The translations under genes and the position numbers were made by a program. The notes beneath the pieces are model-generated. The model worked only from the letters and a program-made list of their open reading frames with translations. It had not been told where the DNA came from and did no database searches. From contig JAAAUF010000001.1 of assembly GCA_015499985.1 (NCBI GenBank), forward strand, positions 226,204 through 271,031: a DNA stretch of 44,828 nt. Direction: 5' to 3'. Shown here piece by piece: positions 32,122-44,766 of the stretch. Each line of letters begins with the position of its first letter. Position 1 is the stretch's first letter. Source of the DNA: Haplosporangium gracile. Taxonomy: Eukaryota > Mortierellomycota > Mortierellomycetes > Mortierellales > Mortierellaceae.

Positions 32122-35100
32122 ATGTCACTCTACCAGTCATGCCTCAACCTCATCGAGCGTCTGGCTGGAGTGCCAGATTTTGAGCAATACCTCGACCCCG
32201 ACCTGCTCCATGATCTCCAGGCCGGCTCTGCCTGGGGGACCTCCACCCCCAACGACCCTGTCACCCAACTCTGGATCCTCTTCCGCCTGGGGACTCCACT
32301 CGCCTGTATCCTCAACGGGCTCCGACCCCATCAACAACTCAACATCCACTCTGCAGAACTTTCCCTCGCCAACGTCAATGGTTGTAAAGAGTTTGTCTTT
32401 CATTTCATTGTCGCCTGTCTCCAGGACTTCAAGTTTGAGAAGGAGAACGTCTTTACCATTTCTGAACTCTACCATGACAACACCAATGGTTTTGTAAAGG
32501 TAAAGAACTTCGTCCATCCTCCTCCGTACACACACGCACATCCGTCCTCCTTCACCGCCTTGTCGCCCTCCTTCTCTCTCACACGTACACTTCTCCATCG
32601 ATCGAGTGCTCGGCTCGAGCAGCAGCATCTCCCACTTCCACATCCTCTTCCACATCCTCCCCCATGACACCAACCACAAAAGCGCGTTGTCTTTTTTCCT
32701 TCTGTGGCAACACCTACAAATACATTCAAGCAACACGAAACGCATACAGAAGCAAACACAGACCCAGACACAAACACAAACGCAAACACAAACACAAACA
32801 CAAACACAAACACAAACACAAACACATATACCTGCACAAGCAAGCTCGCATTCACATTGACACATCCTCTTACCTTGCACGCAAACACCTCCATCGGCTA
32901 TTTTTTTCCTTGGGTACTTGGTTCCTTCAAATTCATGCGCCAACCCTCCCATCCATTGACCCTTCCACAGGTACACAAAACACACAACCATATCCCGCTC
33001 CCAGCCCATTCACTCCCTTCCTTACCATAGCATACAATGCACTACTTTCTTCCATAATCTCCTTCTTCCGCAACCCTCCCTCTCCCCTTCACTTCCAATA
33101 CTCCCTGCACCCTGCCCTGCCCTTTGCCCTTTATCCACATCGCTCGCTGCACCCGCCCGTTGCAACCGTCCGCATTTATGCAGACTCTGCAAGACCGTTC
33201 ATTGTCTTGTCAATATGCAATTGATGCAAAAAAAAGGCGAACAGGGCAAGCAAAAAAGCAAACAACAAATCAAAATGGAAGAAAGAAACAAACAACAAAA
33301 AATAAAGCGAAGCAGAGCAGGCAAGCAAAGCAAAGCAATCAATTATAAGATAACAATTGAACACAGACGGAATCTATTGGCTCAGGGGATTGGGGATGAG
33401 GGGGGTTATGGAAGGGAGGGGATTTTGGAGAGTTGGTGAAATTTAAAGAGAAAAAAGAGAGTCAGGCACATGCAGGCGGAGACACCCGTACCAAAAAGGC
33501 GTGTGCGCGCAATGCTTGGTTGGTGGTGAACATTGTTAGGGGACATGGGGCATAAGAAAAAAAATAGCAGTGACAGACGCATATTATCCGCAATATACAT
33601 GGATGCACAAAACAAGGGATGCCATGCTTGTCCTTCCTCATTTTTTTGTTTGTTGGGTGCTCTGCAACGAATGAGCATCGTGGGTCCAACGCTTCGCTCT
33701 TGTGTTGGAACGTGTGTTTATTCGTTTTATATTTATCACACAGCTCAGTCTGGGCATGGCGCCTGCAGACACACACATACATTTTACTACCCAATTGATT
33801 GACACAACAACAGCAGGAGGCTTTTTGGGTGACCAACAACAACAGCAACAAGTGGGTGCACCTTGGGTGATAGGACTTTTGGGAATGAGCAGACTGTGGA
33901 AAAAGAGGGGAATGGGAACATTAACCCCATCTCGCAACAGCGCACACACACTTGCCCCATATGGTCAAGCCTTTGTCCAGCCCCCAGCTGGAGAAAGAGA
34001 GGGTTTCATTTTGACTCTCGACACGCGTCAATAGAAACAACGCGTTTTCTCTTTGTGCGGGTGATGGACACTGTCGCAAAAAGAAAATTGTTCCGTGTTG
34101 GAGTCATAGAATAGGGGATAGAAAAGACATAGGAGGAAGCGAGCAATGCTTGGTTTTAGATGGATGGTTGGAGGAAAGATGGACATATGCTCAGCAATGC
34201 TGTTATTGGCGATTATCGATGGAGAGGATTCCACCTTCAATGCCCCATTCGACATCCTCTACTAGTACGCACGTCGTTCCATACCCCTCTTACCTCCTCC
34301 TCCTCCTCCTTCCTTCCTTCTTTCCTTCTTTCCTTCCTTCTCCATCTTCATCTACCCCTTGTCTACTCTGTCCCACAACTCAACCCAAAAGAGCTCTCTC
34401 TCTTTCTTTCTCTTTCTTCCTTTTCTTCTTTCTCGCCTTCACCAAAGAGTTCATTTTTCCCGATACTCTTGCCCCAATGGCCTTCCCACGAAGGGGTTGA
34501 CATACGCCCCGCCCAGCCTCGCTCCTCTCCCAGCCACACTGTTTTTTGCTCCTTCTTTTTCCTCTTCCCTCTCTCTCTCTGTCTTCCTCACTCCAATCCC
34601 TTCGCCAGTCCCCTTGGCCCGAGACATCTCTTATCTATCTTTGCCTTTCCTATCCCTCTTCTACCCTGTGCCCTGTGTGGTGTATCTGTTAGCGTGATCC
34701 TCGTTCCACCCTCTCTCTCACCCTCCTCTCTCCCATTGCTAACCCTTTTTCGGCCTTTGCCTACCTTTTCAACGCCCTTGATGGCTGTGATCCCCTTGAA
34801 TGGCTGCTTTTGATCTGCTTCATGGTACGGCCAAGTTGATCCTTCACTTGAGCGATGCATTCTCAGCCTATCTTTTTTTTTCCCGCGGCGTGTCCTTTTT
34901 TTCTCTTTGATTCTGCCAGTTGGTCCCCTCGTTTTTTTGTTTCTTTCTTTTTCTCCTCTCGTCTGCTTTTCGTTCTTCACCCCCTGCCTTCTTTCGCCTA
35001 ACAGAACGAACGGGTATCTCGTGGCGAGATCATCGAAGCGTCTGGGTCCCAGCCCATTACTCCCTCCCCACTCCTTTTTCTCAATCGCTCTTTCTCAAGG

Positions 35101-38100
35101 AAAAAACAAGGGTCGGACGACGCAATGCGCGCTACGGGAGGCACGCATTGTAGCATTTATTTATTTCTCTCCTTGCGTTATGCTACTCTTTGACATGAAA
35201 TCGCGAAGCAGACAGACCACAAATGGTCGACCGTTTTGTGCCTTGGTCCATGGGTTGTGGTTGGTTCATGCGTTTCACAAAACGTCCAGCTGCATACCGC
35301 ACCACCTTTCAACCCCCTAGTCTTTTTTTTCTTTCCCTCTCTCCCATTACGACAACAGCATTAACGAAATGACAACACAGCGTTTGCCGTCTTGTGCTCT
35401 TTGTTTTGTTTGGTTCACTACCCCCCACATACACTCTCTCTTCCCTGCAAACGAAGAATACACATACATGCAAACAAAGACCCCTCAAACTCGCCTTTTT
35501 CAATTCCTCGACCTCCACTCCCTGTCTTTCTCACTCTCTCCACAAGTGTTATTTTTTGTTTATATGTTTGTGGACGCTTTCTCGTTCGTTCATCTTTATT
35601 TCAAGTCGTTGCATGTTACACGACATTACGATACCCATCGAATCCAAGCGCGTGCAAATGGATCGTGTCTCTCTATCTTTTATCCGCCCCTTTCCGTTGT
35701 CCTTAAGAGAGAAATGAAAAGAGATAAAGAAAAAGACGCGTGCAAATACGAAAAGGAACAAATTTGCATAGCTTAGCTGAACGGGGGCCAGATATTCGCC
35801 CTAGAATAAGCCTACAATACCATCCTATCCCGTCTTGCTTACTATTCGTCCGATACTCACCCATCTATCTTTATCTCTCTTTCTTCTCCTTACTCTCTCT
35901 CTCTTTTTCTTTCTGTATCATTCCATCCCCCCCCTAATCTGCGGGCCACATTATCCATTCTCACTTTACAACCATTACCACAACCAACCACCTGCAACGA
36001 ATCCAACCAACCAACAATTGCCCGATACTTATCTATAGGTGATCAACACTGTCAGTATGGTGTTGGATCTTATGGAGCTCAAGGGCTTGCTCCGGGCCAG
36101 ACGGTCTTCAAAGCGCAACTCGGATCCCGGTCCACCCACCGACAACCGCGCCAAGGTTGTCAACGAGTTCCTCAACACCGAGCGCTCCTATGTTCAGGAC
36201 CTCGAGAACCTCCAGGCCTACATGCGTGCCCTCCAATCCGATGGCACCGTCGTCTCGCCCGAGACCATCCATCTGATCTTTGGAAACCTCAACGCTCTGG
36301 TTGACTTCCAGCGTCGATTCCTGATTGCCATCGAGACTAATGCGGCTCTGATGCCCCAGGAGCAGAACTTTGGACAGGTCTTTTTGCTGCACGAGGAGGC
36401 CTTCACGGTTTATGAGCCCTTCTGTGCCAATGTCGGAGATGCCAGTGCTCTGGTTGTTCAAGAGAACGAGAAGCTCGTCGTAAGTCTCCTTCCTTTTTTT
36501 CTTTCCTATGTTCTTTGTATGGAAATGAGGTGCAATGGCTCAGCGCTAACGATCGTTACTCTTCTCACTCATAGAAAATGAACCATCTGATTGAGGCCCA
36601 GCACGGCATCAACTCGCACTTGATCAAGCCAGTCCAGCGCATCTGCAGATACCCTCTGCTGATGCACGAGCTCATCAAGCTGACGGATCCGGAACACCCC
36701 TTCTACCGCGACTTGGTCGATGGTCAGGATGCCATCAAGCGCGTTGCCGAGAGGATCAACGAGACCAACCGTCGCCAAGAGAACGTGACCATTGCTCGCG
36801 CCCTGCAGCACCAAGTTGCCTGGAAGGACGGTGAGCTCGTTTCGGACTTTGGCGCCTTGCTCCTCCACGACTCACTCCTCAACCCCCGAGGCACACCCGA
36901 CAAGACTCTCGAGGTCTATCTGTTCGAGAAGATTCTTGTCTGCTGTCAGAGCATCATTAGCCGCAAGAAGCCATCCAAGCCCTTGATCCGTGGCTCAAAG
37001 CCCAAGCCCACTCTTCATTTGAACGGTCGGATCTACATCAATAACATCAAGTCAATTCTCCCCGTTTCGGTCGCCGGAACCCATGTCCTCCATGTTGTCT
37101 GGAACGTCGCCGCCGAGGAGTTTGAGCTTCGCTGCCGCAACGAGGACCAGCTCAAGAAGTGGCACAGCGTGCTCGAAAAGCTGGTCAACGAGGCCAATGC
37201 TGAGCGCTCCGAGATTGCGACCATGAGCAACCACTTGGATGCCCTCACGCTCTCGCACGACAACCAGTCGTCGTTCTTTAGGAACGATGATGACTACCTC
37301 GAGGACGATCTTGACGCCGATGAGGACGATGGTTATGATGAGCCCCGCGGTTACCGCAGTCACTCCTTGCCCTTTGGTCTTTCTCAGCCGAACATGCTGG
37401 GTTCACGCCCACGAGCCAAGACGGAGGATGGATCAGTCCCAGCCCCCGGCAACTGGAACGCACGCACTGGTGGTTACAACGCTCACGCAACCGCCAACGG
37501 ACGTACCCTAGCTCCCGGTATGTCACTCCCACCTCTGCCTCGCACCTCCAGCAGTGCAAGCACCGCTATGGGCGTAGTTTCCCCCGGAGAGTACCCTTAC
37601 TCGCCTCCTTCGTCCTACCCAGCTTCACCCACGGTCTCGAACCCTCGCGGATCAGGTGGTAGTGGCTCTTGGCAACGTCGCAGCAATGGTGACGGTCACT
37701 CTCCTTTAAACGACACAATGTCCAAGTTCATGTCGTCCGAGGATGGAGCGAGCGCAACCGGGGGTCAGCCCTTGGTCAGGAACGCATCGGCGGGTTACTC
37801 GTACAACACTACCCCACCAGCAGCTCCTCCAGTGCCACCAATTCCTGGACCTCTTCGCATCCGCGCCCAAAGCAGCCCAAACATCCACGCTTCGTCTGCT
37901 GCAGGACCCTCTTGGAGCAATGCCCCCGAGATGCCCACCCACCATCGCAAACCCTCCACCACTAGTGGCCCCAGTTCCCCAACGACGCCTCACCCCACTG
38001 GCGCCTATGGAGCCCCCGCAGTGCCTTCGATACCTTCTTGCCACACCTCCCCCCGCCCCGATGGTGTTCGTATGCTGCGCCAGCAGTCCTCGAGCAGCAA

Positions 38101-38380
38101 CCTGAGCGCGAACGGTGTCCCCCAATTGAAGATCAAGGTCAACTACCAGGAGGATTCGTACTTGATTGTAGTCCCCGTCCAGATTGGGTACAGCGAGTTG
38201 ATCGAGCGTGTTGAACGCAAGATCCGCCTTTGTGGTAGTCGTCGCTCGGAATCGCAGCCCCTGCGTCTCCGCTACAAGGACGAAGACAACGATTACATCA
38301 ACATGGAAGACGACGAGGACATCTCGTTGGCCATGGAGAGTTGCTTTGCCGAGGGCGTCATGAACTTGCACGTCATTTAA
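32122..38380 (+). CDS. CDC24: Rho guanine nucleotide exchange factor Cdc24 (CH-DH-PH-PB1)
   Basis: Activates the GTPase Cdc42 to set cell polarity, hyphal tips and budding. Exons are 32122-32499, 36039-36479 and 36575-38380, all phase 0, giving 874 aa, close to yeast Cdc24 (854). The Cdc24 calponin-like domain covers about 1-136 (NDPVTQLWILFRLGTPL). The DH domain starts near 166 (VVNEFLNTERSYVQDLENL) and carries the CR3 helix HLIKPVQRICRYPLL (288-302). The PH domain spans about 344-478 and ends LKKWHSVLEKLV. A long Ser/Pro-rich linker follows. The PB1 domain occupies the last 86 residues with its acidic motif YKDEDNDYINMEDDEDI, which binds the scaffold Bem1. Exon 1 is separated from exon 2 by a 3.5 kb intron. 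Exon 1 is assigned by homology and by the exact phase join GFVK-VINTVS. A shorter DH-PH-PB1 form could start at Met 36057. Confidence 0.9.
32500..36038 (+). other. 3.5 kb first intron of CDC24
   Basis: Donor GTAAAG at 32500 and acceptor CTATAG at 36037-36038. Most other introns here are 41-164 nt. It holds a CAAACA minisatellite (32765-32826), several C/T-rich stretches (34290-34480, 35860-35935) that look like promoter leaders, and no supportable gene on either strand. Its position equals that of the 790 nt intron in the short paralog, so the intron predates the duplication. It may contain an internal promoter. Confidence 0.7.
32765..32826. repeat. (ACAAAC)n minisatellite
   Basis: About ten 6-bp units with one change (CGCAAA), near the 5' end of the long CDC24 intron. 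Frames across it give artefactual Thr-Asn or His-Lys repeats, or Val-Phe repeats on the minus strand. Confidence 0.9.
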
Positions 38381-40433
38381 ACCGAACACTTCCTCCCTTC
38401 GGTTGAGGAGCTAGAGATGTTTGTTCTTCCTGATGGATGACTTTACTCTCTTTTGCTCTCGCACGCAAACAGCTTTGGACGCCAGGGACCCTTCTCACTC
38501 CCTTACATGTCCACCAAAAACACTTTTTCCCCCCTCGTTTTTTTGGTCCATATTCATGTTATCCTCCATTTTTCGTTTTCTTTCTTTTTTGTTCCTTGTT
38601 TCTATTCCTTTTTCCTTTTCTGTTTTTTCGTCACCTCCTATTCTTGTCTCTTAACAATTTTTTTGTTCCTTCACAACATTTTTATCCTCACGTCTACGGT
38701 CTTCCTTCCTCTTCCTCCCATTTTTTCTTCTTTTTATCCACTTTTGTCTTGACCATATCGAAATTTTCTCTCCTGCGGTGGCCACTCAAAAAAGAAGCAT
38801 TAGAAATAGATCTTTCCAAGGGTCCCAATAGGGGAAGAGGGTCTTGGAACAAATCTCGAGTGGGGGCCGCTGCACATTTCGATATAGTCAACGACCTCAT
38901 TTCTTTTTTTTTTTTATCGCGTTTGTTTGAAACGCGTTAATTTTGGCTTTTTTTTTGGACGCGCTTCCTCTCATGCGACAAATCGAAGTCATTTTTCCTC
39001 TTCCTATCTCTCTCCCACTTCACATCCTTCGAGAGTTTTTTCATGACTTTTTATTCCTTTTACGTCCTTTTCACACCATGCAAAAACGACTTTAACGACC
39101 TCCCTGACTCTCGAATGGATCCATTTCACGAAAAAAGAAATCCCCCTTCTTATGACTCCTTTACGATCTTCTCTTTCACGCCCAACCTTCCTGCTATGAC
39201 TTGACGACATTTCCAAAAAGATGCTTATGACTGAACAACAAAAAAACCAACAAAAATCAACAAAAACAACGACAGCACGACAGCTTTGCATGGCGACGCT
39301 TAAACACACTTATGAAAAGAAAAAATATGATTCAACGCAACAAAAAAACAACAAAAGACTACAAAAAACACGACAGCAACATGCACTTTTATCCAAAAAA
39401 ACAACGGAAAAAATACGAGGATGAACGACTCGCATATAGATCACACGCCAAGATATCCGACTACGAACGACAACCTCCTGGATTTGCCTTCCTTCCGTTT
39501 GGGAGCGTCGTCCTGGAGCAAACCCCGGGGCGGTCGAGTCTCACCTCTATTGCCCTTAGTCCGTCTTTTTCGATTGTCTTTGGCCGTTCTCCCTGTTAGT
39601 TGTTCTCCTTCGGACCATCATTTTTCGTCTCCGTCCCTCTTCCGGGTCTCGAATCTCCAGTTCCTTGGGCGTTCAAGGCTCTCCAGACGAAAACGAGGCC
39701 CCTTGTTCCCATTTCCTTCCCTTTTCCCTTCCGTCGTTGTCGACACCTAGACTGACAGACCGACAAGGTTGAGAAGGGAGGACCTCCTCAGGTTATATTT
39801 CATGACACGCACTCACCCCGCTGTACATATTCTTTACACACACATTTTCATTCCTTTTTTTCCCTTTCTTTTCTTTTTTCCATTCCCCACGTTTCCTTCT
39901 CCCTTGCCCTTGAGAGGAAAAGCTTCAAAACAAAAAAAGGAAAGGAGGGTAAGAGTGCACAGAAACTTTACTTTTTCTTGTATATATACTTTTTTGTTTT
40001 ATCATTTTGGGATGAAAAAAAAGGGAAAAAAAAATACACGCATCCTCACCATACATAGACGTATTTTAGTTACACACACCTAATGAGAAGTTCTTGGCTT
40101 TTTCACGCATACCCACTCAACTAGTTTCTGTTTTCTTCATACCCCTTTTTTTTCGTCAGTTTGCTTTTGATTACTTTCTCGCGCTACAGTTTCCTTGTAT
40201 ATAGTTCCTTATGGTTTGAAGAGAATAAAAACAAAACAATCTTTCGATGATGTATATAGCCCCCTATGATTGAATTGATTAGTTGTCGACTATTCGGCAT
40301 GTATGCTACAGCCCAATTGAACAAGGTTTCTGGTTTATGAAACGCGCACAGCACGATTTTATTCTTTACTTCCCCCATCTGAAAAAAAAAAAAAAAAATA
40401 CAGAATGCTACTATTATTCCTTCTTCTCCCTTT
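38381..40433. other. Convergent intergenic region CDC24 / hydrolase
   Basis: 2 kb between the CDC24 stop codon and the stop codon of the minus-strand hydrolase. It is T/C-rich up to about 39000, then A-rich with CAAAAA-like motifs at 39230-39420. No coding feature is supported. Confidence 0.55.
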
Positions 40434-43037
40434 TTACAAGGACGCCTTAGCAGCAGCATTGCGTCTAGCGATCAAATCCTCAACCGCCGTCTTCAGCAGA
40501 CCATTCACTTCCTCGGCCTTCTCCGTGATACAGAAATGTCCCGCCTCGACTGTCGCAAACTTGACACCGGGCACAATTTTACCCATCCCATCCGCCATTT
40601 GTGGCAGAAGGTAAGGATCATTCTTGGCGAGAATCATCCAGGCAGGGGTATGGATGATGTGCTGATGTCTGTGGGGGAGTGCGGCGAGTTCGTCGTCAAA
40701 GTTGACTTTACCGGTTTTGTAGTAGTTCAGGGGACCGCGATAGCCAGTGCGGGAGTATTCTTGGACCATGTAGTCCAACTCGGCCTATCAATCAATGTTG
40801 GGTTGAGGGTTATGTGATTAGACGAATGTGGGACAGGATGAAGGACCGGGGGGTAGGGTTAGTAAGTCTTTTTAGGGGATGTATGTCTGGGAACTGTATT
40901 GACAGTAAAGAAATAATATCATAGAAGGAAAGTGTGTTATTGCTCTGTTTACCTGGCCATCGCAGCCGCCGTCCTTCAAGGCCATCGAGAGAAGCTTGTG
41001 TTTCTAGTTATCATAAAAAAAAAGTCATACACATGTACATTGGCGTTAACAGGCTGGTAATACGGACCACGAAGACGTAAAGAGCAATATGCGAAGGATA
41101 CAAAAGGACCATGGCAAAATAAAAAAATAAAAAAAAAAGGGGGGAGAGACTTACGTTGCCGTCCATCCTGGCAATAGTCGCAGGGTCAACAAAGTCGCGC
41201 TGGTAGGTGAATTGAGGAAGGATCGCGATGATCTCTACAAAAATTGTCAGTCAAAACAGTGAAAAGGAGAAGGGAGAACGAGATAAAGTTAACATTGTGA
41301 CCTACATTGGCACCTTGGGCGCAATCGATCGATGAGAAATTTAATATGCGCGTCCACAAAAACCTGCTTGTTTCTTTCTCTCTGAGAGAAAGCAAAACAA
41401 GCAACGCAAGCAATCTTTACCTTCGAGGGTTCTGTAGGTGGAGGAAGGAGCATGGTAAGGTGTGCAAATACTGCGAAGACGCCGAAAGTGGGAGTAGTGG
41501 GAGTAAAAAAAAGGGAAATGTGATAGATGGGTTAGAATATTGTGAGCAGTTTGTGTACAAAAAAGCACCTTTTTTCTTTGTGTTTGCGGTTTTTTTTTGT
41601 GCCCTTGTAAGCACCATAACCGTTTGAGGGAAAAGAAGTTGCCCAAATGCAAATCACCCAGGCACGCCGCCTGCATGCAGGAAAGGCAAATCGTTTCCCG
41701 ACTGGAAAGAAATTATCCGTACCCTCCACTGTGTTTCATTGGGCAAACCGACAAAGCGATTGGGGAAATCAATGAAAAACAAAAGAATCCTGAACGTACC
41801 TGATGATGCCGTTGAGGCGGTCAGGGTAGTAAAGACCGAATCTCCAGACGAAAGCTCCGCCCCAGTCATGTCCGATCACCTATATATGTTTGAAAAGAAG
41901 AAGGCAAAAATATGTTCGTTAGGCATGGTTGTCAGTGTTTTAGGAAGATGGAAAAAACGGGACTGAGACAGGGACAAGGTCTAAGCGCCCTTTTAGTTTT
42001 CTCCTGCCTTCTTTGCCAACGAGATGGAACCAGTAAAACAAAAACACGATCAGTCATACGTTATTTGGACAGGGAAAAAAAAACTTACGGTGATCTTGGG
42101 GATGTCGAGGGCATCCAAGAAGCCGGCCAATTGATCGGACTGGGCTTTCAATCCGTACCTCTCCAGTTCCATAGGTGCGTCCTAATGATGGAATTAAAAG
42201 AGGTTGTGCAAAATAATAAAACCAACGATTTGAGAAAGGCGGAGTAGAAGGAACAAAGCAAAAAGGTTTCGATAATCAGAATGTGTATGCGGATAAAAGA
42301 AAGTAATTTGAACAACGACAAAGTAAACTTACGGTCTGGCCGTAGCCGACGTTGTCGATAGCGATGACACGGTATCCGAGCTCGGCAAAGAACTTGATCT
42401 GGTATCTCCAGCCATACCAGAGGTCGGGGAATCCATGGACCATGACCAGAGGTTCACCCTTGGAGTTACCAGCCTCGACATAGTCTAACAACAATTAGAG
42501 TAGAAATGGGATATGGGTTCAGTTTCATATAAAGCCCTAGGAGATAGAAGTGGGAAAGTGATGGAATGATGTTTCCTGGGATCAAGAGAGTCGCTGACGC
42601 AAGGCCAAGTCGACAGGCACCGATTGTATTTCAACTTCCGTGTGGGTCAGTTCAAACGGTGAACGTTTATCGAAGTGTTGCTCAATTTTTAAATGAATGT
42701 TGCGTGATAACAGATAAAAACAAAGAGTCCTGGCCAATGAGACGTGGAATGAAAAGAAACAAACAGTGCAATGGTGGGAGGATCCATGGTTCTCGACAAC
42801 TGAGTTATCTCTGGAGTTGAGAAAAGAGAGATTCACTTACGGTATCTGAGGTTCTTGGTCTGAGCGAATTTGTGGGTGAAAATAGGGCTATTATAATGAC
42901 AAAGGGGATGGGCGACGAGGGGGTGGTAAGTAGAGAGCACATTGGGCGCGCAATCGATGTTACAATTGGGTGGATCATGATGATGAGTTGGTAGACTAAA
43001 CATACTCGTTAGGATCGATATGAGGAAGGACGGTCAT
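40434..43037 (-). CDS. Epoxide-hydrolase-type alpha/beta hydrolase
   Basis: A soluble enzyme that would add water to epoxides through an Asp-ester intermediate. Nine exons on the minus strand: 43037-43006, 42887-42841, 42484-42333, 42181-42089, 41879-41800, 41470-41421, 41234-41155, 41003-40953 and 40784-40434. All have GT-AG borders and phases that sum to 311 aa. The oxyanion motif HGFPDLWYGW is at 43-52. The nucleophile is Asp113 in GHDWGG. The acid is probably Asp251 (LAKNDPYLL), and the base is His278 (EAGHF). Lid tyrosines that polarise the epoxide are likely Tyr162 (FTYQRDF) and Tyr210 in RTGYRGPLNYY, a strong epoxide-hydrolase sign. There is no signal peptide or phosphatase domain. The substrate is unknown. 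Haloalkane or fluoroacetate dehalogenases share the fold but lack the GYRGPLNYY lid. The high intron count contrasts with its neighbours. Confidence 0.93.
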
Positions 43038-43189
43038 TTTGAGTAGTAGTATAATGGAGTTGGAGGATGATGGATACAGTGGATGAAGAGAAGAAAAAGA
43101 AGGAGGAGGAGAAGAAGAAAGAAAAAGAGAAGAAGAAAAGAAGAATGTATGAGCGCCCTTTTTAAAGTACTGAGAGCGAAGAGGCGAAA

Positions 43190-43210
43190 GGAAGGAAGGA
43201 AGGAAGGAAG
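43190..43210. repeat. (GGAA)n microsatellite
   Basis: Five GGAA-type units within the upstream region of the epoxide-hydrolase-type gene. On the coding strand this is a CTTC tract. Confidence 0.85.
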
Positions 43211-44032
43211 AGATGGGTGGATCACAGACTGAGTAGTGTCGTGGGGAAAAAAGTAATGGGAAAGAAAGAAAAAAGTGGGCTGGACCCTATTTGTGCTCAA
43301 GTCAACATGCATGAAGGTGAGAGAGGGATAGTGCGGTCCGATTAGTGTTTGACGCTTGTGAAGGATAGGACATGCACTCTACTACGTCGTCGTGCGAGGT
43401 GATTGTCGTCGTCGTCGGGTTGTGCTTAGGCGGTCATTTCTCGCTCCGGCCGATCACATCCTTGGTCATTACCCCAACGGCAATAAATAATATACGATCG
43501 ATCATGGATAATGGCACAGACACAACCAGTTAGTGGACAGGATTCTTATCCTATCCTTGATAGGGAGGGAATGAAGTACCTGCCGAATACATGAATGTAG
43601 AGGATTGACGTTTGCTTCGGACACACATTCACATACCGACGCAGCGAGCTGGTTATATAGATCGCACGGCAAAAAAAATAACAATGTTCGCGATAACAAT
43701 ATATATACATAACAGACCAGGTGACAGAACAGGGATGGGCTGGAGCAAAAAAGAGAATGAGAAGAGGGCTCAGAAGCGAGAAAGTAATGAATTCATATGG
43801 CTTATGGCAAGTAACGTGAATATAAATTGATGTACGATACACACGAACCATTGAGAGGAGATTGAGGAGGAAGGAGGAAGAATGTTTGTTTTTTGTGTTT
43901 TGCTCAAATGGGGGTCTGCTGTTCTTGTTGTTGTCATTAATTGCCGTGATGAACTGGATAATGGGACAGGGTATGGACTTTGGAGTAGTGCGCATGCTCA
44001 GTTAGCATCGTGAGTGAGCATCATCATTGTTG

Positions 44033-44056
44033 AACAACAACAACAACAACAACAAC
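44033..44056. repeat. (CAA)n microsatellite
   Basis: About eight AAC/CAA triplets in non-coding sequence. Confidence 0.9.
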
Positions 44057-44766
44057 GACATCGCCACAATTGTCCAATTGCTCACTCGAACAAGCAACTC
44101 TTGTTGTTGAACAGACAAAGGACAAAAGTTTTTCGGAAATTTAGTAACACGTATGGTCGTACGCGAGGCACGAAGTCGACTTTTGATCCACCCTGCGGGT
44201 GGGGGTAATGATTGCCAAGACAAACAAGCGGGCTAAGCAATGTAAAGCGTATAAGTGTGAATGTGTGTGTGCAATGAGGATTCACAGTCTACTTGTGTTG
44301 CATTCCCGTAAGGCCATAGCCCGTGCTAGTGCGCATAGGGGATGATGCATGGCTTAGCAATACCTACATGTCTTCCTATCAGCAATGTGGCAATGTTTAC
44401 ACAGAACGTAGCATGTAGTATGTGGCGTGTAGCATGGCATGCAACATGGATTCATGATGATGATAGACATGTTATCGGAATGAATAAGCAAAGAAGAGAT
44501 GGCAGATGTAGATGGGCAAGATACTATTGAATGAATGACTGACTTTGGAGCGTGCGTGAGCGAGCGACTGAGTAAATGAATAGAAGGAGGGAGAGGGCGG
44601 ACCACTGCCCATTGCCCATTGGCAGGATTGTTCTTTCTCTGCTTGTCTCGCAGCAGTGTATGTGAGTGAGTGGAGTAGAGGAGAGGGGGCGAGATGTGCA
44701 TTGTGTGAGCTGCGAGTATGTCTTCCTATGGGAAAAGAGAGATGGATTATCGTGTGTTCTCCGTCG

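Larger units (their letters stand above)
43038..44766. other. Gene-free right end
   Basis: No coding feature is supported. The first 200 nt are the promoter and leader of the minus-strand hydrolase, with G/A-rich sequence on the plus strand (43086-43145), a GGAA repeat (43190-43210) and a TTTAAA box near 43160. A CAA microsatellite lies at 44033-44056. Confidence 0.55.

Noticed and set aside
31583..32183. Ser/Leu/Phe-rich frames through the CT-rich tract upstream of CDC24
   Set aside because: Composition artefacts of a C/T tract with no recognisable domain; they overlap the true CDC24 start.
32137..33009. 290-codon minus-strand frame opposite CDC24 exon 1 and the intron minisatellite
   Set aside because: It combines antisense of a real exon with a repeat-derived poly-Val/Phe/Cys stretch; no homology-like pattern.
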